Below are positions 21,701-31,944 of a stretch of 64,000 nt of DNA, piece after piece. The stretch is from Watersipora subatra (lineage: Eukaryota; Bryozoa; Gymnolaemata; Cheilostomatida; Watersiporidae). The notes beneath the pieces are model-generated. The model was not told the DNA's origin. It saw only the letters and a list, made by a program, of their open reading frames with translations, and searched no databases. A program made the position numbers and the translations under genes. The DNA lies in NCBI RefSeq assembly GCF_963576615.1, contig NC_088714.1, positions 63,992,667-64,056,666 of the forward strand, given 5' to 3'. How positions within the stretch are numbered: position 1 is the stretch's first letter; each line of letters begins with the position of its first letter.

Positions 21701-23659
21701 GCTTGACAAAGTTTAAAAACTTTTAGTTGTTTGTATTTTCTCTTAAATTATTTCAACTACACAACACAGTTTTCTCATAATATGTAATTTGAAAGTTAGA
21801 ATGGCAAAGGTTGTTATACCCTATGTTAAATACCAATCAATTTTCTGTGCAAAGGCTTTTTTATTACTCAGGCAACGCCGAGTAGCGCAGCTAGTTCATT
21901 ATAGGGTTTAATAAAACTAGGCAGATTTATCCAAGAAAGAATATATAGATATAGAGAATAAAATAAATAGACATATATATATAGAATACTTTGTGAATTT
22001 CCAAACAACAAGGAAACAAAGCACATATCTAAAAACAAACCAAAGATACAGAGTTCGCACACATGGTTTGGAAATTCGTTACCTTTGTAAGTTGAACAAA
22101 CATGTTCAACTCTAACTAGTAACTATTTTATTATTCAAACTCAGCTGATGGAAACTGAAATGTTTATATTGTATACCTTAGTAACTTTAGCTATTTGTTG
22201 TGTATTAGCTGTTCTACCGCCGCTGCCCGGGTAGTAAAAAAGGTCTTTGGACAGAAAATTGATTTGTATTTAACATATAACAACATTTGCTACTCTACCT
22301 AAAAAACAACTTTAAAGGTTTTCAAACTGTGTCAAACAACTTTTAAACTTCATATTATGAGAAAAATGTTTCGTGCAGGTCAACTAAATGTAAAAAAATG
22401 AAACGATTATAAAAGGGTTTAGATGTAAAAGTGAAATAATTAGCAAGTAATAACTAAATCGAGTCTGTTTTGCTACGATTACAATAAGAGATGATTTGGT
22501 AATGATACAATTAATATGAACTGAGCAAACAAAATAAAAATTCTGAATATGATGAATTAATAATAACAATTCTTGCACAGAAGTGTGTACAAAAAGGTTA
22601 CTGTTCCACTAATAGCTATCCATCAAAGCACTGAATACGCCGATACTGGTACGACGATATGTAAAAATGAGATATTGTAGTGGCTTTGTCTGATTGAAGG
22701 TGAGAGAATTTAGATTCTAGAGGCTATTTCTACTCGAGATAATACAATTGTTTGCGTGAATAGTATTAACCTTTACGGGGATTTAGCAATTGATCCTTGA
22801 AAAAAGCCGGAAATAAAGGTTCACTAAAACGCAAAAAAGGCATCGTGTTTCATAGAGTTAATAGAATTTAATCGCCAAATTCTAATATCGAGAGAGTCTA
22901 TTGTCGATATCGTTTTGCCAAAAAAAATTAGCCCTAATATGTTGAGGACAAAAAAGCATTGCGTGGCATGAAGCTAATAAAGTTCATATAATTGTAATTA
23001 TTACGTCATTTTTGTGTGAAAACGGAAAACGATGAATAGGTTATGTATAGAGGCGCACTAACCAGAGATTCCTGTTAATGCGCCCTAGCAGTGAATGAAA
23101 AAACTGCAGAATAGCCGCACCCTTATATAAGCCCATGGCTTAAACCATAAAAAGTAGCGGCTAATAGTCCGAAAAGTACGGTGCTCATATTAATTCAGTT
23201 CACTTCGTATGACGAAAAAAGGAAAGACTACTCTTTAAGGTGGACAAACATCTACACACAGATTGCCGTCTATATAGTAGATCATCAGAGGCTATGAAAG
23301 CATCTATTTTAAATTCACATATCCTGAAATGTTTTATAAACCACATTTTGGAAATCTTGGCTATACACTGATAAACTTACGGTAATTATAAATAACTAGC
23401 AACAAATCGTTGTTTTAGTCTTATTTTCTGATCTTTAAAAATGGTCTGATATTTTTCAAGTCTAAGTTATCACCTAAAAATTAGTGCTATAGTAATTTTC
23501 TGTATTTAAGGCAATTAAGGTGATATGAAAGGTGTTTCACATTAGAACATGTCTCTTTTGTTTCAGTCTCATCTAAAATGGTAAACAGTAACTCAGTGAA
23601 ACAGGCGATTACAGTGTAAACTCACCGATAAGCAGCGTGACAGCAACCAGGTGTTCCAT
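17488..23659 (-). CDS. WSC / NHL-like / PAN secreted protein, copy B (complete, 4 exons)
   Basis: Exons (minus strand): 23659-23626, 20638-20507, 20183-20019 and 18704-17488. Phase-1 GT-AG introns join them into 516 codons including the TAG stop. Residues 1 to about 19 form a short hydrophobic signal segment (MEHLVAVTLLIG). About 20-110 is a WSC domain (YLGCYS, LCVGTC, CFCGE, CSSAC, YQTFP). About 115-440 is NHL/beta-propeller-like (LLLADTGDHCIKCLDL). The last 70 residues are a PAN/apple-like module (RCAGN, CAYYCIKRRCC, SFNIANRKC, TTCY). No membrane span is seen, so secretion is expected. A surface-lectin or innate-recognition role is inference only. It converges with copy A, with a retroelement between them. 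Confidence 0.88.
18741..19130. repeat. 30-bp minisatellite, 13 copies, in the last intron of copy B
   Basis: The unit approximates ATGGTTAGTTAGTCAATGCT plus AGTTACATCT, with ATGAATA and ATAAATA variants. One unit is 29 bp. The array starts 37 nt before the exon 4 boundary. On the transcribed strand each good unit carries GACTAAC, like an intron branch site. Confidence 0.88.
19131..20018. other. Remainder of the last intron of copy B
   Basis: AT-rich intron sequence with no gene or named repeat seen. Confidence 0.5.
20019..20183 (-). CDS. Copy B exon 3: C-terminal half of WSC domain
   Basis: Acceptor TATACAG and canonical donor GTAAGT, 165 nt. It encodes NGYAGLQ, CFCGETF, LCSSAC and SIYQTFP. 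Confidence 0.87.
20507..20638 (-). CDS. Copy B exon 2: N-terminal half of WSC domain
   Basis: Acceptor TTTTTTAG and donor GTAAGA. It encodes KYLGCYSDSNDRALD and later ELCVGTCISRG. 132 nt, phase 1 on both sides. Confidence 0.85.
20996..21893 (-). repeat. Composite interspersed repeat with tRNA-like end, copy 1
   Basis: On the minus strand it starts TGCGCTACTCGGCGTTGCCT followed by AGTAATAAAAAA. It runs through a body shared with three other copies and ends in a tRNA-like GGCTCAGTGGTAGAGCGC (a good box A) and CTTTGAGAAATATATATA. A SINE-like promoter at one end suggests RNA-mediated spread. It lies in the first intron of copy B. Confidence 0.65.
22213..22860 (+). repeat. Composite interspersed repeat, copy 2 (3' truncated)
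   Basis: Starts ACCGCCGCTGCCCGGGTAGT and shares GTCTTTGGACAG, AACATATAACAACATTTG and the GATACTGGTAC..GAGATA block with 34815-35450 and 59940-61010. The tRNA-like end is absent. Confidence 0.6.
23626..23659 (-). CDS. Copy B exon 1: start codon and signal peptide
   Basis: ATG at 23659-23657, 34 coding nt, ending at donor GTGAGT in phase 1. It encodes MEHLVAVTLLI plus the first base of Gly. This start was chosen because the frame joins the WSC exon exactly and an equal-length copy exists at 26500-26533. Confidence 0.78.
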
Positions 23660-24149
23660 TCTGAAAGGTGCAAATTTTCTTTTTTATAGTTGTACCTAAA
23701 CTGCAGTTGTCTAACAAATAAAACTGCTCAATCTACCGCTTCACGGTGATTGAAATCAATGAGTACTACTGGGTATTTGCATCTCATGACTATCAATGAG
23801 TTTACACAAAAGCTCATATCTGCCTATAAACTATCAGTTAAAGAATCATATTGCATGAATAATTATTTTATTCAAATATTTTTCTACAAATAATAAGACT
23901 CGCAGGCTCTAGTTATTAATTTTTTTTGCATAATAATCCTCTTTATCTAACAACAAAGTATGCTGTCGGATGTTTCCTCTAAATCGAGCAACTGCCACGA
24001 CTCCAGGGTTTACTGGACACACATTTATTGGTTTTTAAATTACTAATAGCAACGATGCATGCTGCGCAATTTTAATGTTTCTGTTTTTGTGCAATCTCTA
24101 ACTTTTTTGAATAAAATGATTTGCTTTTTTGTGGATAACTCTTTCTCTC

Positions 24150-24228
24150 TCCAACACTCTATCCCACTCTTTTCCTCTCTCTATCTCTATCTCTCTCTCC
24201 CTCCCTCTCTCCCTCTCTCCCTCTCTCC

Positions 24229-24285
<57 letters not shown>

Positions 24286-24430
24286 CTTATTTACATTCTA
24301 TTTATCTCTCTCTAACTCACTTACACATACACTCTCTTCATCTCACTTAGCCACTCTCTTCCTCACCCTCTCACACACAATATTTCTCTCTTTCTCTAAC
24401 ACTCTTTTTCTTACACTTTCTCACGTACAT
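24150..24430 (+). repeat. (CT)n-rich array, unit 1
   Basis: Pyrimidine repeat of TCTCTC, CCCTCTCT and related steps. It matches the position of the longer array at 27880-28790 in the duplicate. Frames through it are low-complexity and not coding. Confidence 0.9.
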
Positions 24431-26499
24431 GTAATACTTGGCATGCAAGCACTATTTGTAGATTTGCTTGACATGATTTCAAATCTACCAACAGCATTTT
24501 TTATCTTGCTATATGAACGTGTAATCATCCTACAAAGACAACAAGTGCCAGCAGTGAATCTATATTTGCACTTTTATATATTATAGAAAAATCTGAAAAA
24601 TCAAAGATGGAGTAATAAAGCATTCTTTAGTTTAGTATATTGTTAAACGTGAGCAATTTATTATACTGTATATACGCTTATTACATACTTTATAATGTAA
24701 AATAATAAAAATGTGCTTTAATATATGTTTTTTAGTTTTGTTTTACAGATGTTTACATTACCTGTGACAAAAAGATTGTTTTGAGATTTGAGCAAGTAGT
24801 GAATCGACGACAACCTTTTTGGCAAAAAAACGTTGCCAAAAAAACTCAAGCTGCGTAATACTGCTTAACAGTGCTTTTACTTACTATAGCAACATATTAA
24901 TGTGTATCTACTAACACTTTTTTGACTGATACATGAAGTTTCCATTCAGTTTAGAAGGAAGTTGTAATGAGGTTATTACCGTATCGATGAACCAACTGAG
25001 GTTCAAAGAAAAAGTCTGATCTAAAACTCAGCTGGCATGATCACTAGCTTGTTTCAAGCTTGCATGGTTGAACAGTAGACGGTGTTGTTGATGAAGTATT
25101 TATTTAGACAAATGTGAGTAAACCGGATTAAAAAGATATTAATTTTGCATCTATGGCAAACTAAATATATATTACATGTCGCAAACTTTTATTTAACAAG
25201 GATAAACACAAATTAGCTAATTGCTAGAGGTTTCTGTAAAGGACAAACCACGTTATGTATTAAATTTTCATTACTACTGAAAAGTGAAATGTTGGCTGAT
25301 GTAAATACAAAAAGATGAAGACCATTTTAAAGCTGTATTTTGCAGACGCTATTTGGCAGCGAAGCAGTAGACTGAAGCTTAAAAGTTCATTTATATAAAT
25401 ATCAAAGTTTGTGGGTGTGTGTGTAGTTTAGTTTGTCCCACTATAGCTATTAAAATTTTGAAATGAAACATCTGTATCATGGTGGATTTGATGTCGGAAC
25501 AGGTAATGACCTTGATGTAAACATTTGATGTTCGAACATGTCGGAATATGTAAAGCGCCACAAGCGCTGTGACTAGCACTTGTACAATAGCTTTTGCTAA
25601 TATTACTCATAGTAGTAAACTGGCAGTTGTACTACCGGTACCACGGCTACCATTGGTACTCTTCTAGTAGATTTAATCATCTATAATGTGTGAGATGCTA
25701 TAGCAAGCTCTGATGACATATTAATATTGTCTTCACCAAGCAATCAGCTCATAACTCACCTTTAAAAAAACATCTCTATTCATTATAAGCATTAATAAAG
25801 CTAGGAAGAATTATCCTAAAAAATAGAATATATAGATATGAACAATAGCCTGTATACATTTAGAGAAAATAATATATATATAGTGAATATAATGAATAGG
25901 TGTACAGAATGCTTAGACATATGCAAACAACCTGGCATGAATTTTAAAGTAACATGGAAACAAGACACATATCTAAGCACGAACCAAAGAAGCACAGCCT
26001 GGAACAACGTTTGCATGAAGTTTCAAATTTGTAAGTTAAACAAACCATGTTTCAATCCTATGTGTAATTAGCAACTATTTTATTATTCCAACTCAGCTGA
26101 TGGAAACTGATATATTTATGTTGTACACCTTAGTAACTTTAGCTATCTATTGCATAATCAGAAGTACTGAAAGCAGCCATTTTTGATTTAAATATTATGA
26201 GCTACTTTACGAAGCACATTTTGGAAATATTGGCTGTCCGCTGTTAAACCTACTTGACAATAACTAGAAACAAATTTTTGTTTGTTTTTTGGTTTAACTT
26301 TCTTCAAAAATGGTCTCATATTTTTCAAGTGTACATTAAGATAACACCTAAAAATTAGTACTATAGTAACTTTGTGTATTTAAGGAGCCTAAGGTAATGT
26401 GAAAGAAGTGTCACTGGGAAACAGGTTTCCTTTGTTCTAGTCCCATGTAAAATGATAAACGGTGACTCCGTGAAACAGGTGGATAAAGTTTATACTTAC

Positions 26500-26533
26500 T
26501 GAGGAGCTGCCTGACCGCAATACGGTATGCCAT
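26500..26533 (-). pseudogene. Orphan signal-peptide exon, second copy
   Basis: ATG at 26533-26531, 34 nt, phase-1 end and donor GTAAGT, the same length and position as the copy B first exon. It encodes MAYRIAVRQLLS, with two Arg breaking the hydrophobic run. No WSC exons lie between it and unit 1, so it is either an alternative first exon of copy B or the remnant of a lost gene. Confidence 0.65.
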
Positions 26534-26635
26534 GCTGAATGGTGTACTTTTTCTTTTTCATAGTGTCACCTAAACTGCAGTTGGCTGACAAGTAAAATTG
26601 TTCAATCTACTGCCTAATGGCAATTGAAATCAATG

Positions 26636-26800
26636 AGTACTATAGGACTATAGTACTATAGTACTATAAGTACTATATTTGCATCTCATGGATATCACTG
26701 AGTTTACACAAGCGCTTGGATCTGCCTATGAACTACCAGTTAAAGACATGCATTGCATGTTTTAATTGCAATTGCAATTAATTGCATTGCAATTGTTTTA
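26636..26800. repeat. Two simple palindromic tracts upstream of the orphan exon
   Basis: CTATAGTACTATAGTACTAT-type sequence at 26640-26677 and a TGCAATT/AATTGCA tract at 26764-26795. Neither is seen at the matching place in unit 1. Confidence 0.6.
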
Positions 26801-26855
26801 GTCCAATATTTATGTACAAAGGACTCAACTCAGAGACTGGTTATTATTGTTCCTG

Positions 26856-26886
<31 letters not shown>

Positions 26887-26893
26887 GTATATA

Positions 26894-27654
26894 CAGTCAA
26901 ACATGGATAACTCGAACTTCACGGGACCGAGCGAAAGTGTTCGAATTATCAGAGCGTTCACGTTATCAGAGCACTGTCACAAGTCCATGTATTTACTTAT
27001 TTATTAGTAGATACATGTACATATACAAACTATAATATAAATCAAAAGCACAAATGGCTTGTTTCAAATTAAATGCTTCTAATGTAAAGTTTAAAACATT
27101 TTTATCAAAAAGTATAAAGATTTTTCTATCACTTGAGATTGGTTTGTTGTTTGAGGTGATGTTATTGCCAGGACGTCTTTTAGATTGACATTGGCAAAAC
27201 TTGATCGTTGTTGAAATGCTCAAAAGAAAAGACATCTTTTTCTTTTGAGCGTTTTACCCACGATCAATTTTGCCGATTTTTTTTAAAGTTTATGCAAAGA
27301 TTACCTCACTTTACCTCGCTTCCGAAGGGCGATCGCTACACGGATGTTTGGTATAAATCAAATTTCACCAAACCTTTAGAAAAGTCGTTGACAAAAATAT
27401 TTTGCCGATGGTGGTAATAACGACGATTATGAATTACGAAAAGTTGAGGTTTACCTCTATGGCTTGGAATAAAGTGATTTTCTAAAGCGATAACAACCGT
27501 TTCGGTAGCCGTTGGGCAAAAAACAGTTCGAGTTAATAGTGTTGGCTTCGAGTTATCTATAGCAATTTATCATTACGTGGGAACAGACCAAAGAAACCGT
27601 TCGAATTAACCATGTGTTCGAGCTATCCGTGGGCGAGTTATCCATGTTTGACTG
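26894..27654. mobile_element. Mariner-like MITE, 761 bp, TA target
   Basis: The terminal inverted repeat begins CAGTCAAACATGGATAACTC, with at least 21 bp perfect at both ends. TA flanks at 26892-26893 and 27655-27656. A second partial set (TTCGAATTA, TTCGAGTTA) lies inside each end. No transposase is visible. A 14-bp hairpin GCTCAAAAGAAAAG sits at 27217-27250. Confidence 0.85.
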
Positions 27655-27879
27655 TATATGCATATTCCTGTATATAATAATAGTTTTTATCTAGCAACAA
27701 AGTCTGCTGTCGGTTGTTTACTAAATTCAAACCACTGCCAGGGTTTATACTGAATGCAAATGTATTAGTTTTTAAATCACTAATGGTACCACTGCATGCT
27801 GCACACATTAAGTGTTTCTGTTTGGCTGCATTTTCTGTTTGGCTGGCAGTAAGGTCGCTTGCTGCTTTATTTGAACAAA

Positions 27880-28551
27880 TGTTTCTCTCTCATACTCTAT
27901 ACCCTTCTCACACCCTCTCTTTCTTCCCCTCTTTCTTTTTCTTTCACTCTTTCTTTCCCCTCTTTTTTACTCATTCTCTTTCACTCTTTCTCTTCCTTTC
28001 CCTCACTCTTTCTTACTCCCTTTCCATCATTCTCTTTCTCATTACCCCTCACTCTCTTTCTCATTGTCCCTCTCACTCTCTCTCTCATTATCCCTCTCTC
28101 ATTATCCCTCCCTCTCATTATCCCTCTCTTATTATCCCTCTTTCTCATCATCCCTCTCTCATCATCCCTCTCTCATCATCCCTCTCTCATCATCCCTCTC
28201 TCATTATCCCTCTCTCTCTCACTATCCCTCTCTCATTATCCCTCTCTCTCATTATCCCTCTCTCTCATTATTCCTCTCTCTCATTATCTCTCTCTCATTA
28301 TCCCTCTCTCTCATTATCCCTCTCTCTCATTATCCCTCTCTCATTATCCCTCTCTCATTATCCCTTTCTCTCATTATCCCTCTCTCTCTCATTATCCCTC
28401 TCTCATTATCCCTCTCTCTTATTATGTATCCCTCTCTTATTATCCCTCTCTCTCATTATCCCTCTCTCTCATTATCCCTCTCTCATTATCCCTCTCTCTC
28501 TCATTATCCTTCTCCCTCTCTCTCACTCTCTCTCTCTCATTATCTCTCTCA

Positions 28552-28592
<41 letters not shown>

Positions 28593-28790
28593 TCACTCTC
28601 TCTCTCATTATCCCTCTCTCTCATTATCCCTCTATCATTATCCCTCTCACTCTCTCTCTCATTGTCCCTCTCACTCTGTCTCATTGCCACCCTCTTGTTA
28701 TCCCTCTCTCTTTCTCTCAACACCATCTTGCTCTCACTCTTTCTTACTGACTTTCACATTTTTTTCTTCCGCACGCTATTGCTTACACTG
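27880..28790 (+). repeat. Large pyrimidine satellite, CATTATCCCTCTCT-type
   Basis: About 0.9 kb of CT repeats interspersed with CATTATCCC. The plus strand has no stop in any of three frames for most of its length because a pure pyrimidine text cannot spell stop codons. It is non-coding low-complexity DNA. Confidence 0.92.
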
Positions 28791-30121
28791 TCTCATAACC
28801 TTTGATATGCAGGCATTGTATGTCGATTAGCTTGATCTGGTCTCCGATATATCAACTGTATTTGTCTTCATTTGGTGGATTAACATCTGATTAGGCCTCA
28901 AAAAATAACGAGGTGCAAATTGTTCTCTACTTTAGCCTATCGTTGACAATTTATGAACAATGAGTATGTGAACTATATGATTATACTGAACATACCTTTA
29001 CATGTAATAAATGGCGTATTGTGTAAAATAGTGCGAAACTGCTTAAAATATGTTTGTTTCAGCTGTTGTACAGATAAAATTGTTTACATTATTTATGGCA
29101 AAAATATTTTTATGTTAGCAAGCAGTAGTGATTTTTAGTGTTTATTGTTTTGTTGAGAAACTCAGACTGAAAAATACGGCATGGCTGTGCTTTCAGCTAC
29201 TATAGCAACATATCTATGTTTATCATAGATATATAAACCTAGATTGGCCAATAATAGCTATTCCCATCGGTTGCCTTGTCAGACTTAAATAGCACGACAT
29301 AACGTCATTGTATTGTACCTCATGCTTGACTGCACTGTTGTTTACAATGGAGCTAATGAGAAGAAGGTGGCAAAACTCCATTTATTTTCACATAAAAAGC
29401 TTCTTGGATACATAATCCAGTAAACTAAAGCAATTCTGTGATAATATCTGATAACCACCATTGATTAATACTATAAAAGCTATGAATTGTTGTACACAAA
29501 ACATGAGCCATCAGGGCTTTATTTGCCACCCTCTCCTATCCCCATTCTCTCGTTTCCCCTTCTCCAAAGAAGAAGTTAGAGGGGGAAAAGAGAGTAGGGA
29601 GAAAGGAGAGGGGGCAAATGGCCCACCCACTCAAAGAGCCAGACCCTGGCTAGGTAAATAGACTAATATTATGCTGAACTAAACATGACTAAATATGATG
29701 AGTATGCAAGTATGTCTTAAGTCAAAAATGAGACAGAATGATTATTTTACAGCTGGCTATGTAGCTGGCTAGGTCACCAAAGCTGAAGTGTAATGATTGT
29801 ATCACTAGCATCGTGGATGTTACCAACTTTAATGTAAACCAAGCAATGAATTCCTTAATCACAGTTAAGAATCGTGGTGGCTTGACTTTGTCTGCCTGTG
29901 GTGATTGAGGTTTGCAACCATAGTGAGAAAACAACGAGAGTGTTGCTTGGTAGTGCTGGATTGGTGACAAACTTTCTCAGGCTAGCACTAATTGCCACCA
30001 TGGAGAGGTTGTTGAGGTTCAACATCATGCTATTGTTTAAGTGTAATCATCAAGCTAGTAGCCTAGCTCGTGAGATAGCAAAGAGATATATTTCGATTAG
30101 GGCGCATTATGAAGCTAAGAA

Positions 30122-31944
30122 TAGAGCTGGCACGGGTAGCTCGTCTGGTCTTGACCCACCGGGTCAGAAGTGCTCGGGTCGGGCCACCCGACCCTCGGGT
30201 CTTCCTATACTAAAACATGGGTAGGTTTATGGCTAAACAACAGCGGTTGTATATCGCTTTTTAAGTGCGATTGAAATGGAGTCGCATATAGTCCTAGCAC
30301 GGAAGGACCAGGCAAAATAAAACAAGGTGAATCAAGACTATATTTTCATGTCTGCAACAATAATCTTTGGACTATAGGTTTCACGTTTTTCAGCAAAAAA
30401 TAATCAACATGTCGGTGGTCTGGGAGTTCATGAAGAAGCCAGTCACGAAAGGAAAATACCAAGTTACATGTATTTGTACAATATGCAAAAGCAAGTTAAA
30501 GGTTGACTTGCAACAAAATTCACATTACAGTTATTTGGTATCATAAGGATCACCATGTCTTACTCTGTTGTGTTGTAGGTGTGAAATATATGGGAATGTG
30601 ATTACAAGCTCTTAAAAGCTAAAAACCGAACAGTTAATCGCAGCCACACGAGACCGTCATAGTTTAGATTCGCTTTTCAAAACGGCTCAAATGGGACGTA
30701 GTTGTTACAGGATGGTTTCTGTTTACACTTTCATGCAACCTCATTTGTCGAAATATTTTCACAAATATACTTCACGCATTCAAAAAAATCATGTCTATTG
30801 TTCTTGCGCGTCTGTTTTATCGTCATTGTAATGCTGTCACTTTTAGCACTGATATCTTATAACTTACCGCAAAAAATCGTTAAACTTTTTAACCTTAGCT
30901 TGAAGGAGTACATATCATTGTCTGATAATCATGCTGAGCCTGTTGGTCACCTGTGATAATCGAAAAGTGCTGCAAAAATTATTTTCGAAGTATTGGGTCA
31001 CGTGATCAGATTACGACTTGACGATTGAATAATGCCGAAACAAAACTGTAAAGTAGCGAGCATCTATATTTGATACGGGGTATTCGGTAAAACCCGAAGT
31101 GTTTGTCATAAACTAGTGCTACAATAAGTTTCATATTGAACTTTTTAATGGCTTTTCAATTCAGGTGAGAAAATCATGTGACAAGACGATAACCAAACTG
31201 TAATGACCACGTCAGAGAAATAAACAGATTCCGATCTACGGCGGCTTTTCATTTTTGAGCTTTTAAAAGCTTATTATCACTTTTCCACGTATTTGGCACC
31301 TACAACACAACAGAGTAAGACATGGTGAATCTTTTGATACCAAATAACTGCAATGTGAATTTTGTTGCAAGTCAACCTTTAAGCTACAAAGAAGGATCCA
31401 CCTCAATACTATTGAGGCATTTACAACGAGAGCATCCTGAGGAACTTAAAAGCGCGTGTAAGAACCTTCAATCCAGCAAATTTATTTTATTTTTAGTTTC
31501 TTTCACTAATACCAGAAGTTTTAGGGAAGTGATGGATTTTTGCTTTCCACTATGCTAGGTTATCTATTTCTATATTTGTAAAGTATTTCTTAACTAATCC
31601 CTTGTTGATTATAATAGCAGTTGAAAATAAAATCTGTAATAAAAACAGTAGCCAAATTATGCCATTAATCTATCACCCATTGAATAGCATTGATCTACCA
31701 ATGTCTAGCCATAAATTGTAGATTGCATCTATAAACCAAGCCACAGAATATAATGATCGGTGTGATAATGGTTTTTTTTATCTTAGTTTAATGATGTCAC
31801 AAAATTAGGCTGTAAAAGAACTATCTCTTAAACTTAAATAAATAAAAAATCGCGGATGCTGACCCGGCCCGGCCCGATCTTAGCCCTCATTGCTGACCCT
31901 GAGTCTGGTCCGACCCTGCATTACTTGGTCTTGTTCCAGCTCTA
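30122..31944 (+). mobile_element. hAT element with BED zinc-finger remnant, 8-bp target duplication
   Basis: Perfect duplication GCTAAGAA at 30114-30121 and 31945-31952. The ends are TAGAGCTGGCACGGG and the inverse of TAGAGCTGGAACAAG. The 5' part encodes VVWEFMKKPVTKGKYQ and CTICKSKL. After the inserted element the frame resumes YKEGSTSILLRHLQREHPEE, the C-C-H-H order of a BED finger as in hAT transposases. No DDE core is seen, so only a stub of the transposase remains. Confidence 0.85.
30500..31378. mobile_element. TTAA-flanked long-TIR (piggyBac-like) element 2
   Basis: Same family as 15036-15949: AGGTTGACTTGCAACAAAAT ends and TTAA at 30496-30499 and 31379-31382. It lies inside the BED-finger codons of the hAT element. 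Confidence 0.85.

Larger units (their letters stand above)
20790..25380. repeat. Tandem duplication of the gene upstream region, unit 1
   Basis: Blocks recur in the same order at 25560-32890: GTGAGATGC..CAAGCTC (20900/25690), AACTCAGCTGATGGAAACTG (22139/26094), CACATTTTGGAAAT (23341/26214), the signal exon (23626/26500), a CTGCTGTCGG block (23961/27701), the CT array (24150/27880), and a GCAGTAGAC end (25364/32879). The unit carries the copy B signal exon. Confidence 0.8.

Noticed and set aside
27714..28830. Long open frames of up to 363 codons
   Set aside because: They consist of CT-satellite text. The forward strand has almost no A or G in the needed places, so stop codons cannot arise; composition is Ser/Leu/His/Pro only.
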